Source: JBDSWU01 sp038230395
GTDB lineage: Bacteria; Patescibacteriota; Saccharimonadia; Saccharimonadales; UBA4665
Direction of reading: 5' to 3'
DNA: 64,000 nt
NCBI GenBank assembly: GCA_038230395.1
Contig: JBBRNI010000004.1
Span: forward strand, 11,241 to 75,240
Shown: one piece after another, positions 1 through 8,891 of the stretch
Layout of the letters: each line of letters begins with the position of its first letter
Numbering within the stretch: position 1 is the first letter of the stretch
Program-made: the position numbers and the translations under genes
The notes under the pieces: model-generated
What the model was told of the DNA's origin: nothing
Databases searched by the model: none
The model's input: only the letters and a program-made list of their open reading frames with translations

Positions 1-469
1 GACGGGTGGCATAGGGAAAGACTCGACGCAACAGCTTTAAGGCTTGGCGAATAGTCGCTGTGCTATTGTACGGCCCGTAATACTTAGCACCATCATCCAG
101 TGGCCGGCGTGTAGTGCTAACTGTTGGATAGGGATCATCATAGCCAATACGGATATAGCTGAGTGATTTATCGTCTCGCAGCAAAATGTTATAGCGTGGC
201 ATGTACCGGCGAATTAGCTCACCCTCTAAAAATAGAGCTTCAATCTCACTATCGACAACCATCCACTCAATATCGGCGATCTCCCGAACTAAGGCTTCTG
301 TCTTAGGGTCACGGCCTCGTGATTTTTGAAAGTATTGTCGTACGCGGTTATTGAGTACCGCGGCCTTACCGACATATATTATCTCGCCACTAGCGTCCTT
401 GTGAAAATAAACACCGGGCTCTTTCGGGAGCTGATTGAGCTTATCAGTGATAATTCGGGAATGTTCCAC
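1..469 (-). CDS. uvrC: UvrABC system protein C, N-terminal part (partial)
   Basis: This is the first ~156 residues of UvrC, the nuclease that cuts the damaged strand in nucleotide excision repair; the gene runs off the left edge. The reverse-strand translation shows the GIY-YIG nuclease core: LPKEPGVYFHKDASGEIIYV, then GKA and an Arg-rich helix ending in VRQYF, and further on LIRRYMPRYNILLRDDKSL and YYGPY. I place the start at a GTG at 469 because an in-frame TAA lies four codons upstream and the distance to the PGVY motif fits the family. No clear ribosome-binding site is visible. The stop of the preceding small gene is 16 bp away, so the two are probably co-transcribed. uvrA (14.1-16.9 kb) and a PcrA/UvrD helicase (56.6-58.7 kb) are also in the window. 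Confidence 0.93.
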   Translation of the reverse strand, partial: MEHSRIITDKLNQLPKEPGVYFHKDASGEIIYVGKAAVLNNRVRQYFQKSRGRDPKTEALVREIADIEWMVVDSEIEALFLEGELIRRYMPRYNILLRDDKSLSYIRIGYDDPYPTVSTTRRPLDDGAKYYGPYNSTATIRQALKLLRRVFPYATR

Positions 470-485
470 ACTTCTAGTTTAACGC

Positions 486-836
486 TTAGTTATCATTTTG
501 TGGTGTGTCAGCTCGTGCATTGCGTTCAGCTCTTCGTTTTTTAATCAAACGTGCACGGCGAATGTCAATTGGCGTCATTCGAGATATAAGTATAATATCG
601 GCTTCAGATCGCCCACTGTATTTACCGAGTCCAGTATTGGCGTCGTTCGAGCCGCCTACTACGATGTCTGTTTCGTCTAAGCCTTGGTGCAGTGTTTCAA
701 CAATTGCCTCTTTGCTCAACGTCCTCTTTGCTAATTCGAGAGCAGAACGTAAATTATCTTGGGCAGCTTCAGTAATCTCAGGTGGCTGAGGAATAAGATC
801 TGGTTGTGTAGCGCCTTCTGTATTGCTTATAGTCAT
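486..836 (-). CDS. hypothetical protein, 116 aa
   Basis: I do not recognise this protein. It is hydrophilic and has no signal peptide or membrane span. The first ~30 residues are rich in Pro, Gln and Glu. The middle looks like a short alpha/beta segment (ETDIVVGGSNDANTGLGKYS) followed by ADIILISRMTPIDIRRARLI, and the C-terminus is strongly basic (KKRRAERNARAD). The ATG at 836 has no Shine-Dalgarno sequence but is preceded by TAAGAT ending 6 nt upstream, so it may begin a leaderless transcript. It lies 16 bp before uvrC and is probably its operon partner. A nucleic-acid-binding role for the basic tail is only a guess. Confidence 0.7.
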   Translation of the reverse strand: MTISNTEGATQPDLIPQPPEITEAAQDNLRSALELAKRTLSKEAIVETLHQGLDETDIVVGGSNDANTGLGKYSGRSEADIILISRMTPIDIRRARLIKKRRAERNARADTPQNDN

Positions 837-903
837 GAGTTAATCTTATCACAAAATATACTATACAATAACTTATACTTTTTGCAGTATGACGGTTTAG
901 ATA

Positions 904-3684
904 TTAGTTATCTTGTGCCTGTTTATGGCTAGACGAGCTGTCTTGTGCAGACGGGCTGGCAGAAATATCAGCATTTGGGTCTAGCTCCCAGTGCCAAGGT
1001 TCGTTAAAGAACTGACGTAATCCAAACTTGTGACCGTTAGCTATCATCCATACCCATACTGCGCTCGTTGGCGCTATACGTGGATTAGTGATAGTTGGAT
1101 CACCGCCGTCGGCAGTACTAAAATCTGGAGCATGCAGGCGTAAACCATTCCCAAGATTTAAATCAAATGCCAATCCATCTTGATGGTTTGAACGACCTGG
1201 GAAGGCAACTTCATTTCGATTAGAATCTGCACTAAATAACTGCTGCTGGTGTTGCATTGAGCGGAAAGAGCTTGCAGCAGATAGATCAATTCCATCAGCT
1301 TGAGCTGCTTTGTACAGCGCAAGGACATTAGCAGCAATTTTAGCGTTCACGATAACATTACCATTTGCTCCATCAATGTACAATGGATCCCCTGGTTGGC
1401 TTTCGCTGCTGGTGGGACTCTTGAAGTGCGGTATTGCAACTAGCCGGATCTGGTCAGATTCAGAGCCATCACCGTATGGCTTGGTGGCATGGTAACCAGT
1501 GTGTATTCCAAGATCAGTTGTACCTTCTGGAGCAGCCGGTATTTCGAGCAAAGGTGTACTTGGGGCGTGCTCTGGGGGTGTTGGGGCAGGTACAGGAGCA
1601 CTTGGTGGTGTGTCTGATAGTAATTCATTGATATTTTGATGGTCGATGATACTTAGTATCGTGCTTTTGTAACTAGGATCTGTCGCGTACGACATTGCTC
1701 CAGGTGAGCCCTGAGCTATAAGAATACTGTTATCATCGTTGAGTTTGTTTAATAACCCATCGAGGTATAGACCAGAATCTTTATAGTTACGTGAAGCATC
1801 ATCATAATACGAGCGACTAGCAATGTACTCCGCATACGCTTGGACAGATGCTTTTAGACTATCAAATTTCTTGAAGTCAGCCATAACCTTTACACGCTGG
1901 CCACCAATTACCTCTTCGGTTGGGAACCTAGCGACAGGCCCATTCCAGTCTGAGCCTGCTTTCATACCAAAATAGTTATTAGCTTCACGGGCTAGACCAC
2001 TTTGGCCCCAGCCAGATTCAGATATTGCCTGAGCCAAAACCACGGGTAGATTCACGTGTATATCTGCTGTTTGGAGTGGTAGCAGATCATTAATAGCCAT
2101 TTTTATAAACTCTTTTTTGCTTGGTTCGAGTTGTAAATGATCAATTATATTTAGCTGATTTTCGCTTAATGCCAGAGGCATTGTAACTTCGGGATTAGCT
2201 GGACTTGTCGGTACATCTCGCGCATTAAGATATATTGTTGTTGGAGTAGTTTCTGCAGGAGCAACAGTGATGGCTGGCGTTTTGAATGTGTCAGGAATCA
2301 GTACCAGTAGTTGCGATAGGGTTGCTTGGTCATCGACTGGGAACTCGGTTTGACCATTAAATATAGTCACCTGCATCTCAGCGGCTGCTTGAAGGTCTGC
2401 AGGGCTCAATTGTTGCTCAATGGCGATGCGAGCTGCTTTTTTAAACTGTGAGGGGTATTCGACAAATAACTGTGCGGTTCGGATTTGTTGATCACCAAGA
2501 TCATGGGAACCATGCGGGGAGTCAGTTTTGAGCTGTGTCTGTAACGCAATCAGACTGGTTTTGATATGATCAATTATAGGTTTGGCGGCTGGTTCTGCCT
2601 CGCTGAGCGGAGTTATGTGTTTTGTTAACTCTGTAATATACTGATTTGCTGATTTGAGGTACTCAACTGCAACTTTTTGAGTAACTTTTAGAGTACCTTC
2701 AAAAGCTTTTGCTAAGTCAGTGTTGGCTGAAGCAAGCGTAATAACTGGAGCGTGATTAGCATGACCTAAGCCATATGATATGTCCGTGCTGATACTACCT
2801 GGTTTTGCTTCATGGCTACTGTTAGGAGTTATTCCTGCGGCCAATGCGCCAATTGCGATTGCACTGGCGGCGGCCACAGCGGTTCCTCGCTTCAGTCGAT
2901 CGACATCCAATTTACCACAAACTTCCATGAACGATTGCTTGAGTAATTCAGGATCGAACACTAGGACGGGCTCTGAGGCGGTGTAGTCTCGATCAGCTGC
3001 GCGTCGCTGCAATTCCGTGTAATTATTCGCTACAGCTTTAGCAACTTTTTCTGGTACTGCTTCGAACGAATTATTAACCATCGCCTCCACAAGGTCGATG
3101 ACCTTAACTGGCATTGAGCGCTTAGGGTTTGGGTTCCTGATGGGCCTTTGTATTATGATTCGGGATGCAGGAGCAGACGCAGTGACAGGTGTTAAACGCG
3201 TTCCGTCCACTTTTTCTGGAGTAGTACTTTTGGCGCGAACTACTGCCGCGGCTGCCTCGTCTAGTTTTGGGTTTTTGCCATCGCACACTGCTTTTGTATA
3301 AGCATCGAGCTCTATAAACGTAGCCTTAACTAGCTCGTCAAGCTTTTTAGATTGCTCTTGAAGGTCCTTGATTCGCTCATTAAACTTTTTCTCATGATAT
3401 GAAGTCTCAAACATACCTCGGTTTTCGGTAAAGTAATTGTATGCTTCGCGAATCGTTTTAGTAGCTTGTATGGGATCAGTCTGAGCTTCGACATCCGAAT
3501 ACTGTACGACGGTTGATAGATAATCGCACTTAACTTCGTCATAACGAGCAGCAGTAGTCGCCTGATGCCGAGCACCAAGGTAGGCAAAATTTGGATCAAG
3601 TACTGGTACCGCGTCAAATTGTTCAAGTGGATAAGATTCCATATAGGCAAATCCTGCATCGGGTGTTCGGGCGTAAGGAGGCAT
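904..3684 (-). CDS. bifunctional cell-wall hydrolase: GH73 glucosaminidase + VanY-type (M15) carboxypeptidase
   Basis: A 926-aa membrane-anchored peptidoglycan hydrolase. Residues 1-270 are hydrophilic and should lie in the cytoplasm. A single hydrophobic span follows at about 272-290. About 525-680 is a mannosyl-glycoprotein endo-beta-N-acetylglucosaminidase (GH73/LytD-like) domain: VVLAQAISESGWGQSGLA carries the likely catalytic Glu556, followed by NNYFGMKAGSDWNGP. About 770-905 is a D,D-carboxypeptidase of the VanY/M15B family, with the zinc motif SNHQDGLAFDL (His834, Asp841) and EPWHWE (Glu895, His898). A Pro-rich linker joins the two enzymes. Together they would cut both glycan strands and stem peptides outside the cell. 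The start has a purine-rich AAGGGA 11 nt upstream and lies 4 bp after the preceding gene. The long cytoplasmic N-terminus is unusual for a secreted autolysin. Confidence 0.88.
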   Translation of the reverse strand: MPPYARTPDAGFAYMESYPLEQFDAVPVLDPNFAYLGARHQATTAARYDEVKCDYLSTVVQYSDVEAQTDPIQATKTIREAYNYFTENRGMFETSYHEKKFNERIKDLQEQSKKLDELVKATFIELDAYTKAVCDGKNPKLDEAAAAVVRAKSTTPEKVDGTRLTPVTASAPASRIIIQRPIRNPNPKRSMPVKVIDLVEAMVNNSFEAVPEKVAKAVANNYTELQRRAADRDYTASEPVLVFDPELLKQSFMEVCGKLDVDRLKRGTAVAAASAIAIGALAAGITPNSSHEAKPGSISTDISYGLGHANHAPVITLASANTDLAKAFEGTLKVTQKVAVEYLKSANQYITELTKHITPLSEAEPAAKPIIDHIKTSLIALQTQLKTDSPHGSHDLGDQQIRTAQLFVEYPSQFKKAARIAIEQQLSPADLQAAAEMQVTIFNGQTEFPVDDQATLSQLLVLIPDTFKTPAITVAPAETTPTTIYLNARDVPTSPANPEVTMPLALSENQLNIIDHLQLEPSKKEFIKMAINDLLPLQTADIHVNLPVVLAQAISESGWGQSGLAREANNYFGMKAGSDWNGPVARFPTEEVIGGQRVKVMADFKKFDSLKASVQAYAEYIASRSYYDDASRNYKDSGLYLDGLLNKLNDDNSILIAQGSPGAMSYATDPSYKSTILSIIDHQNINELLSDTPPSAPVPAPTPPEHAPSTPLLEIPAAPEGTTDLGIHTGYHATKPYGDGSESDQIRLVAIPHFKSPTSSESQPGDPLYIDGANGNVIVNAKIAANVLALYKAAQADGIDLSAASSFRSMQHQQQLFSADSNRNEVAFPGRSNHQDGLAFDLNLGNGLRLHAPDFSTADGGDPTITNPRIAPTSAVWVWMIANGHKFGLRQFFNEPWHWELDPNADISASPSAQDSSSSHKQAQDN

Positions 3685-3687
3685 GAC

Positions 3688-4971
3688 TTAGTTTCCCTTC
3701 TTCCCAAGGGCTTCAGTGCTAGTAGTTAATGTTTCGGCTGAATCCACGACATAGCCACCTTGTTTGGTAATTGTCTCTAACTGATTCAGTGCAGTTTCGC
3801 TAATTTCACAACCCTTATTAGGAGTCGTTGTAGCTAGGTTTGCATTAATTTCTAAGAGGAATTCTTTCTTATTAGCACTGATATTTTTTATAGTTTCACC
3901 ATTGTAAAAATGCACATTAGCTGCGTCTACGTATACAGGCTTGGGAATTCGCGTTGGAGAGACTTGCTCTGGGGTATAGCCAAAACGAATATGCAATGGC
4001 TGACGAGCGATAGCGCGCAATGCTTGTGCTGATTCAGCACCGTGTAGGCTAGCAGGCAGGCTTGCGTCAAGACCAATCGCGTTCTGAATTTCACGCTCTG
4101 CTTCACGAGTTATTCCAGGCAATAGTGTCTGGTCAATGACCGTCGCGCAATTAGCGGTTGCAGCCTTTGCCGCACGTGTGATAGTAACATCAGATCGGTT
4201 AGCGTAATTATTCTGGCCTTCGAAACCTAATATATTCCCAACTGCTCCAGCATAACTAAAGAGTTTGCCATCTTGACCACCGTTATGCATTAGTTCTTGA
4301 TCAGCTTGGTAACCAGCCGCGACTAAATCATCAGCCGATGGCGCGCTGTTACCTAGGCTCAATAGTCGGGGATCGACGGTGGCGACTGGATAATACTGGC
4401 TAAGTAGATTACCATCACCAGTGTGTCCACCGCCAAGGGTTATACCCTCGCCTTTAATTTTTCCATCTACATTTGTGATAAGAGTCGTGGTGTTTTCACC
4501 GGATGTTAAAGTAACACATGGTACCGCAGGTAGGCATGATACGACACCTAATTTAAGATCGGCATCACTTTCCACTAGGCCAGTCCCAACCGTAACGACA
4601 TCTGGTAGCGTGACAGTTTTAAGGGCAGTTTCTACTCGTAACGCCGTAGCTACATGGGGGATAGAAGGCTTGAGAGCATCTAGAACTCGACTAGCCAGTT
4701 TTTCGGCGTTGCCTGTAACGTATAGTGCAGTCGCAACACAGGTACCCAGTGCAACACCGCCAGCCAATAATCTCATGCCGGTGCGTCTAGTCTTGGCTTG
4801 TTCAGCAGTCGCATTAACTGCGATTACTTCTTGAGGCTCTAGACTATCGTGGGCAGCTGCTAAACGACTGGCGTCAGCTTCTTTAATCTCTTGGTGTGCT
4901 TCAAAAGCACCACGACCGACTTCTAAACTTTTGGTAAGGGCTACTAAGGCTGGGGGTTGTAATGGGGGCAT
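3688..4971 (-). CDS. hypothetical single-span membrane protein, 427 aa
   Basis: I do not recognise a family. The first ~65 residues are charged and helical, then one hydrophobic segment (MRLLAGGVALGTCVATALYV, about 66-86) should span the membrane. The ~340-residue remainder would be outside. It contains four widely spaced cysteines (VVSCLPAVPCV, ANCATV, NKGCEIS) that could form disulfides. The ATG at 4971 has a good Shine-Dalgarno, GGAG, 8 nt upstream. It lies 4 bp before the GH73-VanY hydrolase and probably shares its transcript, so a role near the cell wall is reasonable but unproven. A terminator-like hairpin precedes the gene. Confidence 0.75.
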   Translation of the reverse strand: MPPLQPPALVALTKSLEVGRGAFEAHQEIKEADASRLAAAHDSLEPQEVIAVNATAEQAKTRRTGMRLLAGGVALGTCVATALYVTGNAEKLASRVLDALKPSIPHVATALRVETALKTVTLPDVVTVGTGLVESDADLKLGVVSCLPAVPCVTLTSGENTTTLITNVDGKIKGEGITLGGGHTGDGNLLSQYYPVATVDPRLLSLGNSAPSADDLVAAGYQADQELMHNGGQDGKLFSYAGAVGNILGFEGQNNYANRSDVTITRAAKAATANCATVIDQTLLPGITREAEREIQNAIGLDASLPASLHGAESAQALRAIARQPLHIRFGYTPEQVSPTRIPKPVYVDAANVHFYNGETIKNISANKKEFLLEINANLATTTPNKGCEISETALNQLETITKQGGYVVDSAETLTTSTEALGKKGN

Positions 4972-5040
4972 ATATTTCTCCGTTTATCAGACGTTACGAA
5001 TACACTCTGTCCGTTTTACGGGCAGCCTTATTACAAAACA

Positions 5041-5058
5041 AGAGGGCCGAAGCCCTCT
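5041..5058 (-). terminator. rho-independent terminator with UUCG tetraloop
   Basis: On the minus strand a perfect 7-bp stem AGAGGGC / GCCCUCU closes a UUCG tetraloop and is followed by UGUUUUGUAA. It lies 82 nt after the stop of the gene ending at 5140 and before the gene starting at 4971. It could end the upstream transcript or attenuate read-through into the hydrolase pair. Confidence 0.75.
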
Positions 5059-5139
5059 CGTGGACCTCATGTCTTGCAACAATTAGTCCTATCATACTCT
5101 AAAGTATCTAGTTTGTCAATATTATTATATATTTATAGT

Positions 5140-5934
5140 TTATGCCATATCTGCACGGTGTGCTGCCGCATAACTGCCGGCTGATTCAGCTGGGGGTGCC
5201 CAAGCGATTGGATTGTGAGCAGCGCTGAGGAATTGGCCATGCTCATCAAGTGTGGACTGCTGCATATGTGACAGGAGCGTCGCAACGCTAAAGTCAATCA
5301 GTTCACCACTTTTACTCGGCGCTATTTTGGCATCAGCTGGAGTTAGCTGGCTGGCATTTACCCAGACCATGTTTTGTGCAACTTCATCGGCGCTTACCAA
5401 GCCCTTGGCAACTGAGCCATCGTCAGGAGTAAAGCCGAGCCAGGTAGTGTTGTGCTTATCTACGTAGACTACACCCTTAGCTACTAGCTGCTCTTTGCCT
5501 GTATCAACAGAGCCAGAGACATTGCCAGGTACTAAGTTAAACCAGTTGTGCTTGCCTGGTTGTATATTCGCTGGCGTGCTGTGCTCCTGAACACCAGCGC
5601 CGAGTAGTACAACATTTTCAGAAAGGGTCATCGGTGTCCGTACAGCGTTGTTCAGCAAAGTGTTTTCGACTGCTTGCAGGTCACGAAGCTTGGCATTGCG
5701 ATCATCTAACTTACCCTTGCCATAGATACCGGCCGACAAAGCAACAGCCGTGACTAGTCCTAAAGCACCAAGTTTGCGGCCAATGTGACGACTTGGTTTA
5801 GCGGGCTTCGATTCGACTGAAGCTGTAACACGCCGGGGTGGAGCGGCAGCTTGAGGTGTTGGAGGCGTTGGAGCCTCATATTTCTTACCTTCACTGCGTT
5901 TCCATTCAACTGGATCACCAAATACGTCAGACAT
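5140..5934 (-). CDS. hypothetical single-span membrane protein, 264 aa
   Basis: No family recognised. The N-terminal ~48 residues are Pro/Ala-rich and probably disordered in the cytoplasm. A basic stretch (RHIGRKLG) then leads into one transmembrane helix (LGLVTAVALSAGIYG, about 54-70). The outer domain of ~190 residues has alternating hydrophobic residues suggesting a beta-rich fold (KEQLVAKGVVYVDKHNTTWL). An excellent Shine-Dalgarno (AAGGAG, 6 nt before ATG) fixes the start. The layout (cytoplasmic tail, one span, extracellular domain) matches the next gene at 3688-4971, so the two may be related envelope components; sequence similarity between them is not obvious. Confidence 0.75.
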   Translation of the reverse strand: MSDVFGDPVEWKRSEGKKYEAPTPPTPQAAAPPRRVTASVESKPAKPSRHIGRKLGALGLVTAVALSAGIYGKGKLDDRNAKLRDLQAVENTLLNNAVRTPMTLSENVVLLGAGVQEHSTPANIQPGKHNWFNLVPGNVSGSVDTGKEQLVAKGVVYVDKHNTTWLGFTPDDGSVAKGLVSADEVAQNMVWVNASQLTPADAKIAPSKSGELIDFSVATLLSHMQQSTLDEHGQFLSAAHNPIAWAPPAESAGSYAAAHRADMA

Positions 5935-6016
5935 ACTAACTCCTTATTACGTTGATCAATCTATGATCATTACTGCAACATGGTACGCTCTTAGGCTTGT
6001 TTTTTCAAGTGTTTTA

Positions 6017-6901
6017 TTATTTAGCTATAAATGCTTTGTCACATTCGCGGCAGAGTACATTACTTGAATAGCAATTCTGACATATCAGCGTCAATTTATT
6101 GCATGTGAGATTCGCGCAATTTTCGTAATTGCTGGTCTTGCCGCCGCAGTAGACACACTCAGCAATATCTTTAGCTTTATCACTAAACTTTAGGCCCATA
6201 CGCTCGTCAAACACATACAGCGAACCCTCCCACAGGCCGTCGTCCTTATATGTTTCGCCGTATTTGACGATGCCGCCATCCATTTGGTAAACATCAGTAA
6301 AGCCGCGATTTTTCATCATCATACTCAATACTTCACAACGAATGCCGCCTGTACAATAGGTAACAATAGGCTTGTCTTTGATAGCCTCGTATTTAGGGTC
6401 ACTGAGCTCGGTAGCAAAGTCACGAGTTCGGTTAACATCGGGTATAATAGCCTCTCTGAACTTGCCAACAGCAGCTTCGTAAGCGTTACGACCATCAAAA
6501 AATATCACATCGTTACCATGTTTTTCGACAAGCTCGTGAACTTGCTGGGGTTTGAGGTGTTTGCCACCGCCAACAATGCCTTGCTGGTCTACTTTTATTT
6601 CATCGGCAGCACCAAAAGTTACAATTTCGTTACGCACCCGCACGGCTAGCTTAGGAAAATCTTGGCCCGTACCTGCACTCCATTTAAAAGCTAGTGTCTT
6701 AAACCCAGCTAGTTGCTTTGTTTCTGTGACATAGGCTTTGAGAGCATCAATGTCACCACCAAGTGTGCCATTTATCCCATGCTTCGACAGCAAGATACGG
6801 CCTTTCAGGCCAAGCTTTTCACACAGTGTTTTCTGCCACAACCGCACTGCCTCCGGGTCTGCAATTGGCACAAACTTATAATAGAGAATTATTTTTTGCA
6901 T
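6017..6901 (-). CDS. trhO: tRNA uridine(34) hydroxylase TrhO (rhodanese-like)
   Basis: 294 aa, full length for the YceA/TrhO family, which makes 5-hydroxyuridine at tRNA position 34. It opens with the family's ferredoxin-like domain (KIILYYKFVPIADPEAV, HGINGTLGGD). A rhodanese domain follows, with the active-site loop YCTGGIRCE (likely catalytic Cys183). The C-terminus carries many cysteines in pairs (CVYCGG, CQNC, CREC), typical of the family and probably metal-binding. mnmA at 31.4-32.4 kb acts on the same wobble position. The ATG has no Shine-Dalgarno; TATACT ends exactly 7 nt upstream, so translation probably starts on a leaderless mRNA. Confidence 0.92.
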   Translation of the reverse strand: MQKIILYYKFVPIADPEAVRLWQKTLCEKLGLKGRILLSKHGINGTLGGDIDALKAYVTETKQLAGFKTLAFKWSAGTGQDFPKLAVRVRNEIVTFGAADEIKVDQQGIVGGGKHLKPQQVHELVEKHGNDVIFFDGRNAYEAAVGKFREAIIPDVNRTRDFATELSDPKYEAIKDKPIVTYCTGGIRCEVLSMMMKNRGFTDVYQMDGGIVKYGETYKDDGLWEGSLYVFDERMGLKFSDKAKDIAECVYCGGKTSNYENCANLTCNKLTLICQNCYSSNVLCRECDKAFIAK

Positions 6902-6908
6902 TGTGTGT

Positions 6909-6914
6909 AGTATA
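6909..6914 (-). promoter_or_regulatory. -10 box TATACT for a leaderless trhO mRNA
   Basis: TATACT on the minus strand ends 7 nt before the trhO ATG, which would put the transcription start at or next to the A of the start codon. The -35 region is weak and overlaps the end of the preceding gene. Confidence 0.5.
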
Positions 6915-6931
6915 TCGAATCGGACTATTAA

Positions 6932-8626
6932 TTACATTTTATGGATTGCCAGCACAATAATAACTGCCAGTAGTAGGGCTATGATAGTAATGAGCGATAC
7001 ATCCACTACCTTACGCTGTGACTTATGTTTGGACTGCTGTTTAGCGTCGTGCAATTGTTGGGCCCGGGCTTCGGCTAATGATTGGCGCGACTCTTCTAAT
7101 GGAGCTACGCCAGCCTGCTCAAGTAGTTTATGCAGCGTAGGGCTTGCACCCCCTCCGCGTAGACCCTGGCGTACTTTGTCACGGAGTTTAGGGTCACGTT
7201 CAAAATCAATTTCACGCTCAACTAGTTCACGTCGGAATGCCTTAAGTACATCTCCACCGCGCAAGTATTCGCTTATCAAACGACGAAGACCACGCTCGCT
7301 GATGAGCTGCGTTTCGTAGACTTGACGCAAGGTACTGCCTTCGACAATAACTTTCTCACTGAGTGTTAGCAGCTCATTACGACTCAATGTTTCAACTTGG
7401 CGTTCTACACTACGTATATTCTTCGATGTTATTGTTTCTGTCATATTATCTTTTTCGTGACCGTCATTCAGCCTTGAACTTACCATCTCGGCAGCTACTA
7501 TGACATGGCCGATGCGTTCAGGTGGCGGGCTGACACGTCGGCCGTGGACTTCGGTTGCCAAAATCGGGCGATCCATGCCTTGTGGGCGTTCTGATGGCGC
7601 TTCACGCCGGTTTAAAATAACTGTTCCGGAGTTTGCTTTTTCTCCACGGAGTGGCACCGTCACGGCTGTTAGCGGTTGTTGTTCGCGGACACGTCGTACG
7701 GCGGCCTGACGAATGATTGATTCCTTCTCAACAATGGTTTTTTGGAGTACAGAAACTTCGCGTTCCAGCTTGTGTTGAACTGGCAACAGCTTACGTTCAG
7801 TTTTGATACGACCACGGCGGCGGCCTATCAAATAACCAACGATGCCGCCGATTAATAAGTCACTGCCAGCGCGTGACTGGTTATAGCGGTTATAATATGA
7901 CGCATAATTAGCTTGATTTTGATTGAGCGCCGGTTCAGTTTCTGGGGCTAAGCTTGGAGTAGGCGGCGGAAGATTGGGATTAGGTGGTGGCTGGGGAGCA
8001 CTTGAACCCGGTCCTCGTCGGTTTGGTGGTGGTGGCGTGTTGCCGCCACCACTTGATCGAGCGACAGCAATCGGCGGCGCTGGATGTACTATCGTCTCGT
8101 CGGTTGCTGCTTTATTGTCATCTTGTTCAATATTGCTATCATCTATTTCAGAGAGCACCGCAGCGGCGGCGGCTTCTGGCTGTAGGTTGTCAGTAATAAT
8201 CTTGTCATAAAATTCTTGTGCGGCAAGCGAGGCGGCTTCTGATTCGCTGTCTTGCGGATATGACTCGCTGGCTAGTTCATTTTGTCGCTCTTGTGCAATT
8301 TGCTGTGCGGCATACAATCTATCATCAACGGACAGTTCAGGCTGTTCAGATTGTATTTTTACTTCAGAATTACCCTCTGCTGCTTCTAGATCAACGGCAG
8401 GGGCATCAATATCGTCATTAGACTTTTCTGCGCTTTCAAATAATTTAAATGCTGATTCTTTGCTGGCTGAAGGCTTATCATCTTTAGCAATTTTAGGTTC
8501 AGGATGCTCAAAAGTTAAGCTGCCAATGGCTTTGCTTTTCTTGCTATCTTTTTTATCCTTACTTGATTCAGACGTCTTTGCGTCAGACTCTATGTTGGTG
8601 CTGGGAGTAATGGGTGAATGTTCCAT
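6932..8626 (-). CDS. hypothetical tail-anchored coiled-coil protein
   Basis: About 564 aa from the ATG at 8626; a TTG 42 nt upstream would add 14 residues, but ATG seems likelier. No family recognised. The N-terminal ~230 residues are acidic and Ser/Ala/Glu-rich, ending in a Pro-rich stretch, so probably disordered. A Gly-zipper-like hydrophobic segment (DLLIGGIVGYLIGRRRGR) follows, then a coiled coil (KLEREVSVLQKTIVEKESII). A helical domain has the repeated acidic/basic pattern ETLSRNELLTLSEKVIVEGS, and the very C-terminus is a membrane anchor (VSLITIIALLLAVIIVLAIH). Two hydrophobic segments at these places suggest a scaffold at the inner face of the membrane. It ends 30 bp before trhO. Confidence 0.75.
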   Translation of the reverse strand: MEHSPITPSTNIESDAKTSESSKDKKDSKKSKAIGSLTFEHPEPKIAKDDKPSASKESAFKLFESAEKSNDDIDAPAVDLEAAEGNSEVKIQSEQPELSVDDRLYAAQQIAQERQNELASESYPQDSESEAASLAAQEFYDKIITDNLQPEAAAAAVLSEIDDSNIEQDDNKAATDETIVHPAPPIAVARSSGGGNTPPPPNRRGPGSSAPQPPPNPNLPPPTPSLAPETEPALNQNQANYASYYNRYNQSRAGSDLLIGGIVGYLIGRRRGRIKTERKLLPVQHKLEREVSVLQKTIVEKESIIRQAAVRRVREQQPLTAVTVPLRGEKANSGTVILNRREAPSERPQGMDRPILATEVHGRRVSPPPERIGHVIVAAEMVSSRLNDGHEKDNMTETITSKNIRSVERQVETLSRNELLTLSEKVIVEGSTLRQVYETQLISERGLRRLISEYLRGGDVLKAFRRELVEREIDFERDPKLRDKVRQGLRGGGASPTLHKLLEQAGVAPLEESRQSLAEARAQQLHDAKQQSKHKSQRKVVDVSLITIIALLLAVIIVLAIHKM

Positions 8627-8756
8627 GACTTGACAAGAATTTATAATGTTGCAGTTTTTTGGTTGCAATCACGAACACCATAGTGTACGATAACAAGCAT
8701 CAATTAGCAACTTCGCTGTGTGCTTGTACAACCACTCGCACTTAGTGAATTAACCT

Positions 8757-8818
8757 GGAGACGGCACAAAATGTACACAACACTCACCACAGCTTTAGTC
8801 GTCTTCCCGGCGTGCTAA
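8757..8818 (+). promoter_or_regulatory. putative leader-peptide ORF upstream of the ABC exporter
   Basis: A GGAG at 8757-8760 lies 10 nt before an ATG at 8771 that opens a 15-codon reading frame (MYTTLTTALVVFPAC, stop TAA at 8816-8818). It ends 73 nt before the first ABC-transporter gene. Short ORFs with a ribosome-binding site in front of drug-exporting ABC genes often act as translational sensors. The rest of the 8627-8891 gap shows no gene and no convincing competing hairpins, and must also hold the divergent promoter of the minus-strand gene ending at 8626. Confidence 0.35.
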
Positions 8819-8891
8819 CTCTAGTTTCAACAAAAGTATTTTCACAATCTAACCTATTTAACCAAAACCGCGGCGCTGGAGGCGCTGTGCT

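Noticed and set aside
486..789. Overlapping plus-strand reading frames opposite the small gene before uvrC
   Set aside because: No ribosome-binding site, biased composition, and they lie antisense to a better supported minus-strand gene.
8860..8891. Direct repeat ggcgct-gga-ggcgct as an operator of the ABC genes
   Set aside because: It contains the ribosome-binding site and is short; chance or translation-related constraint explains it.
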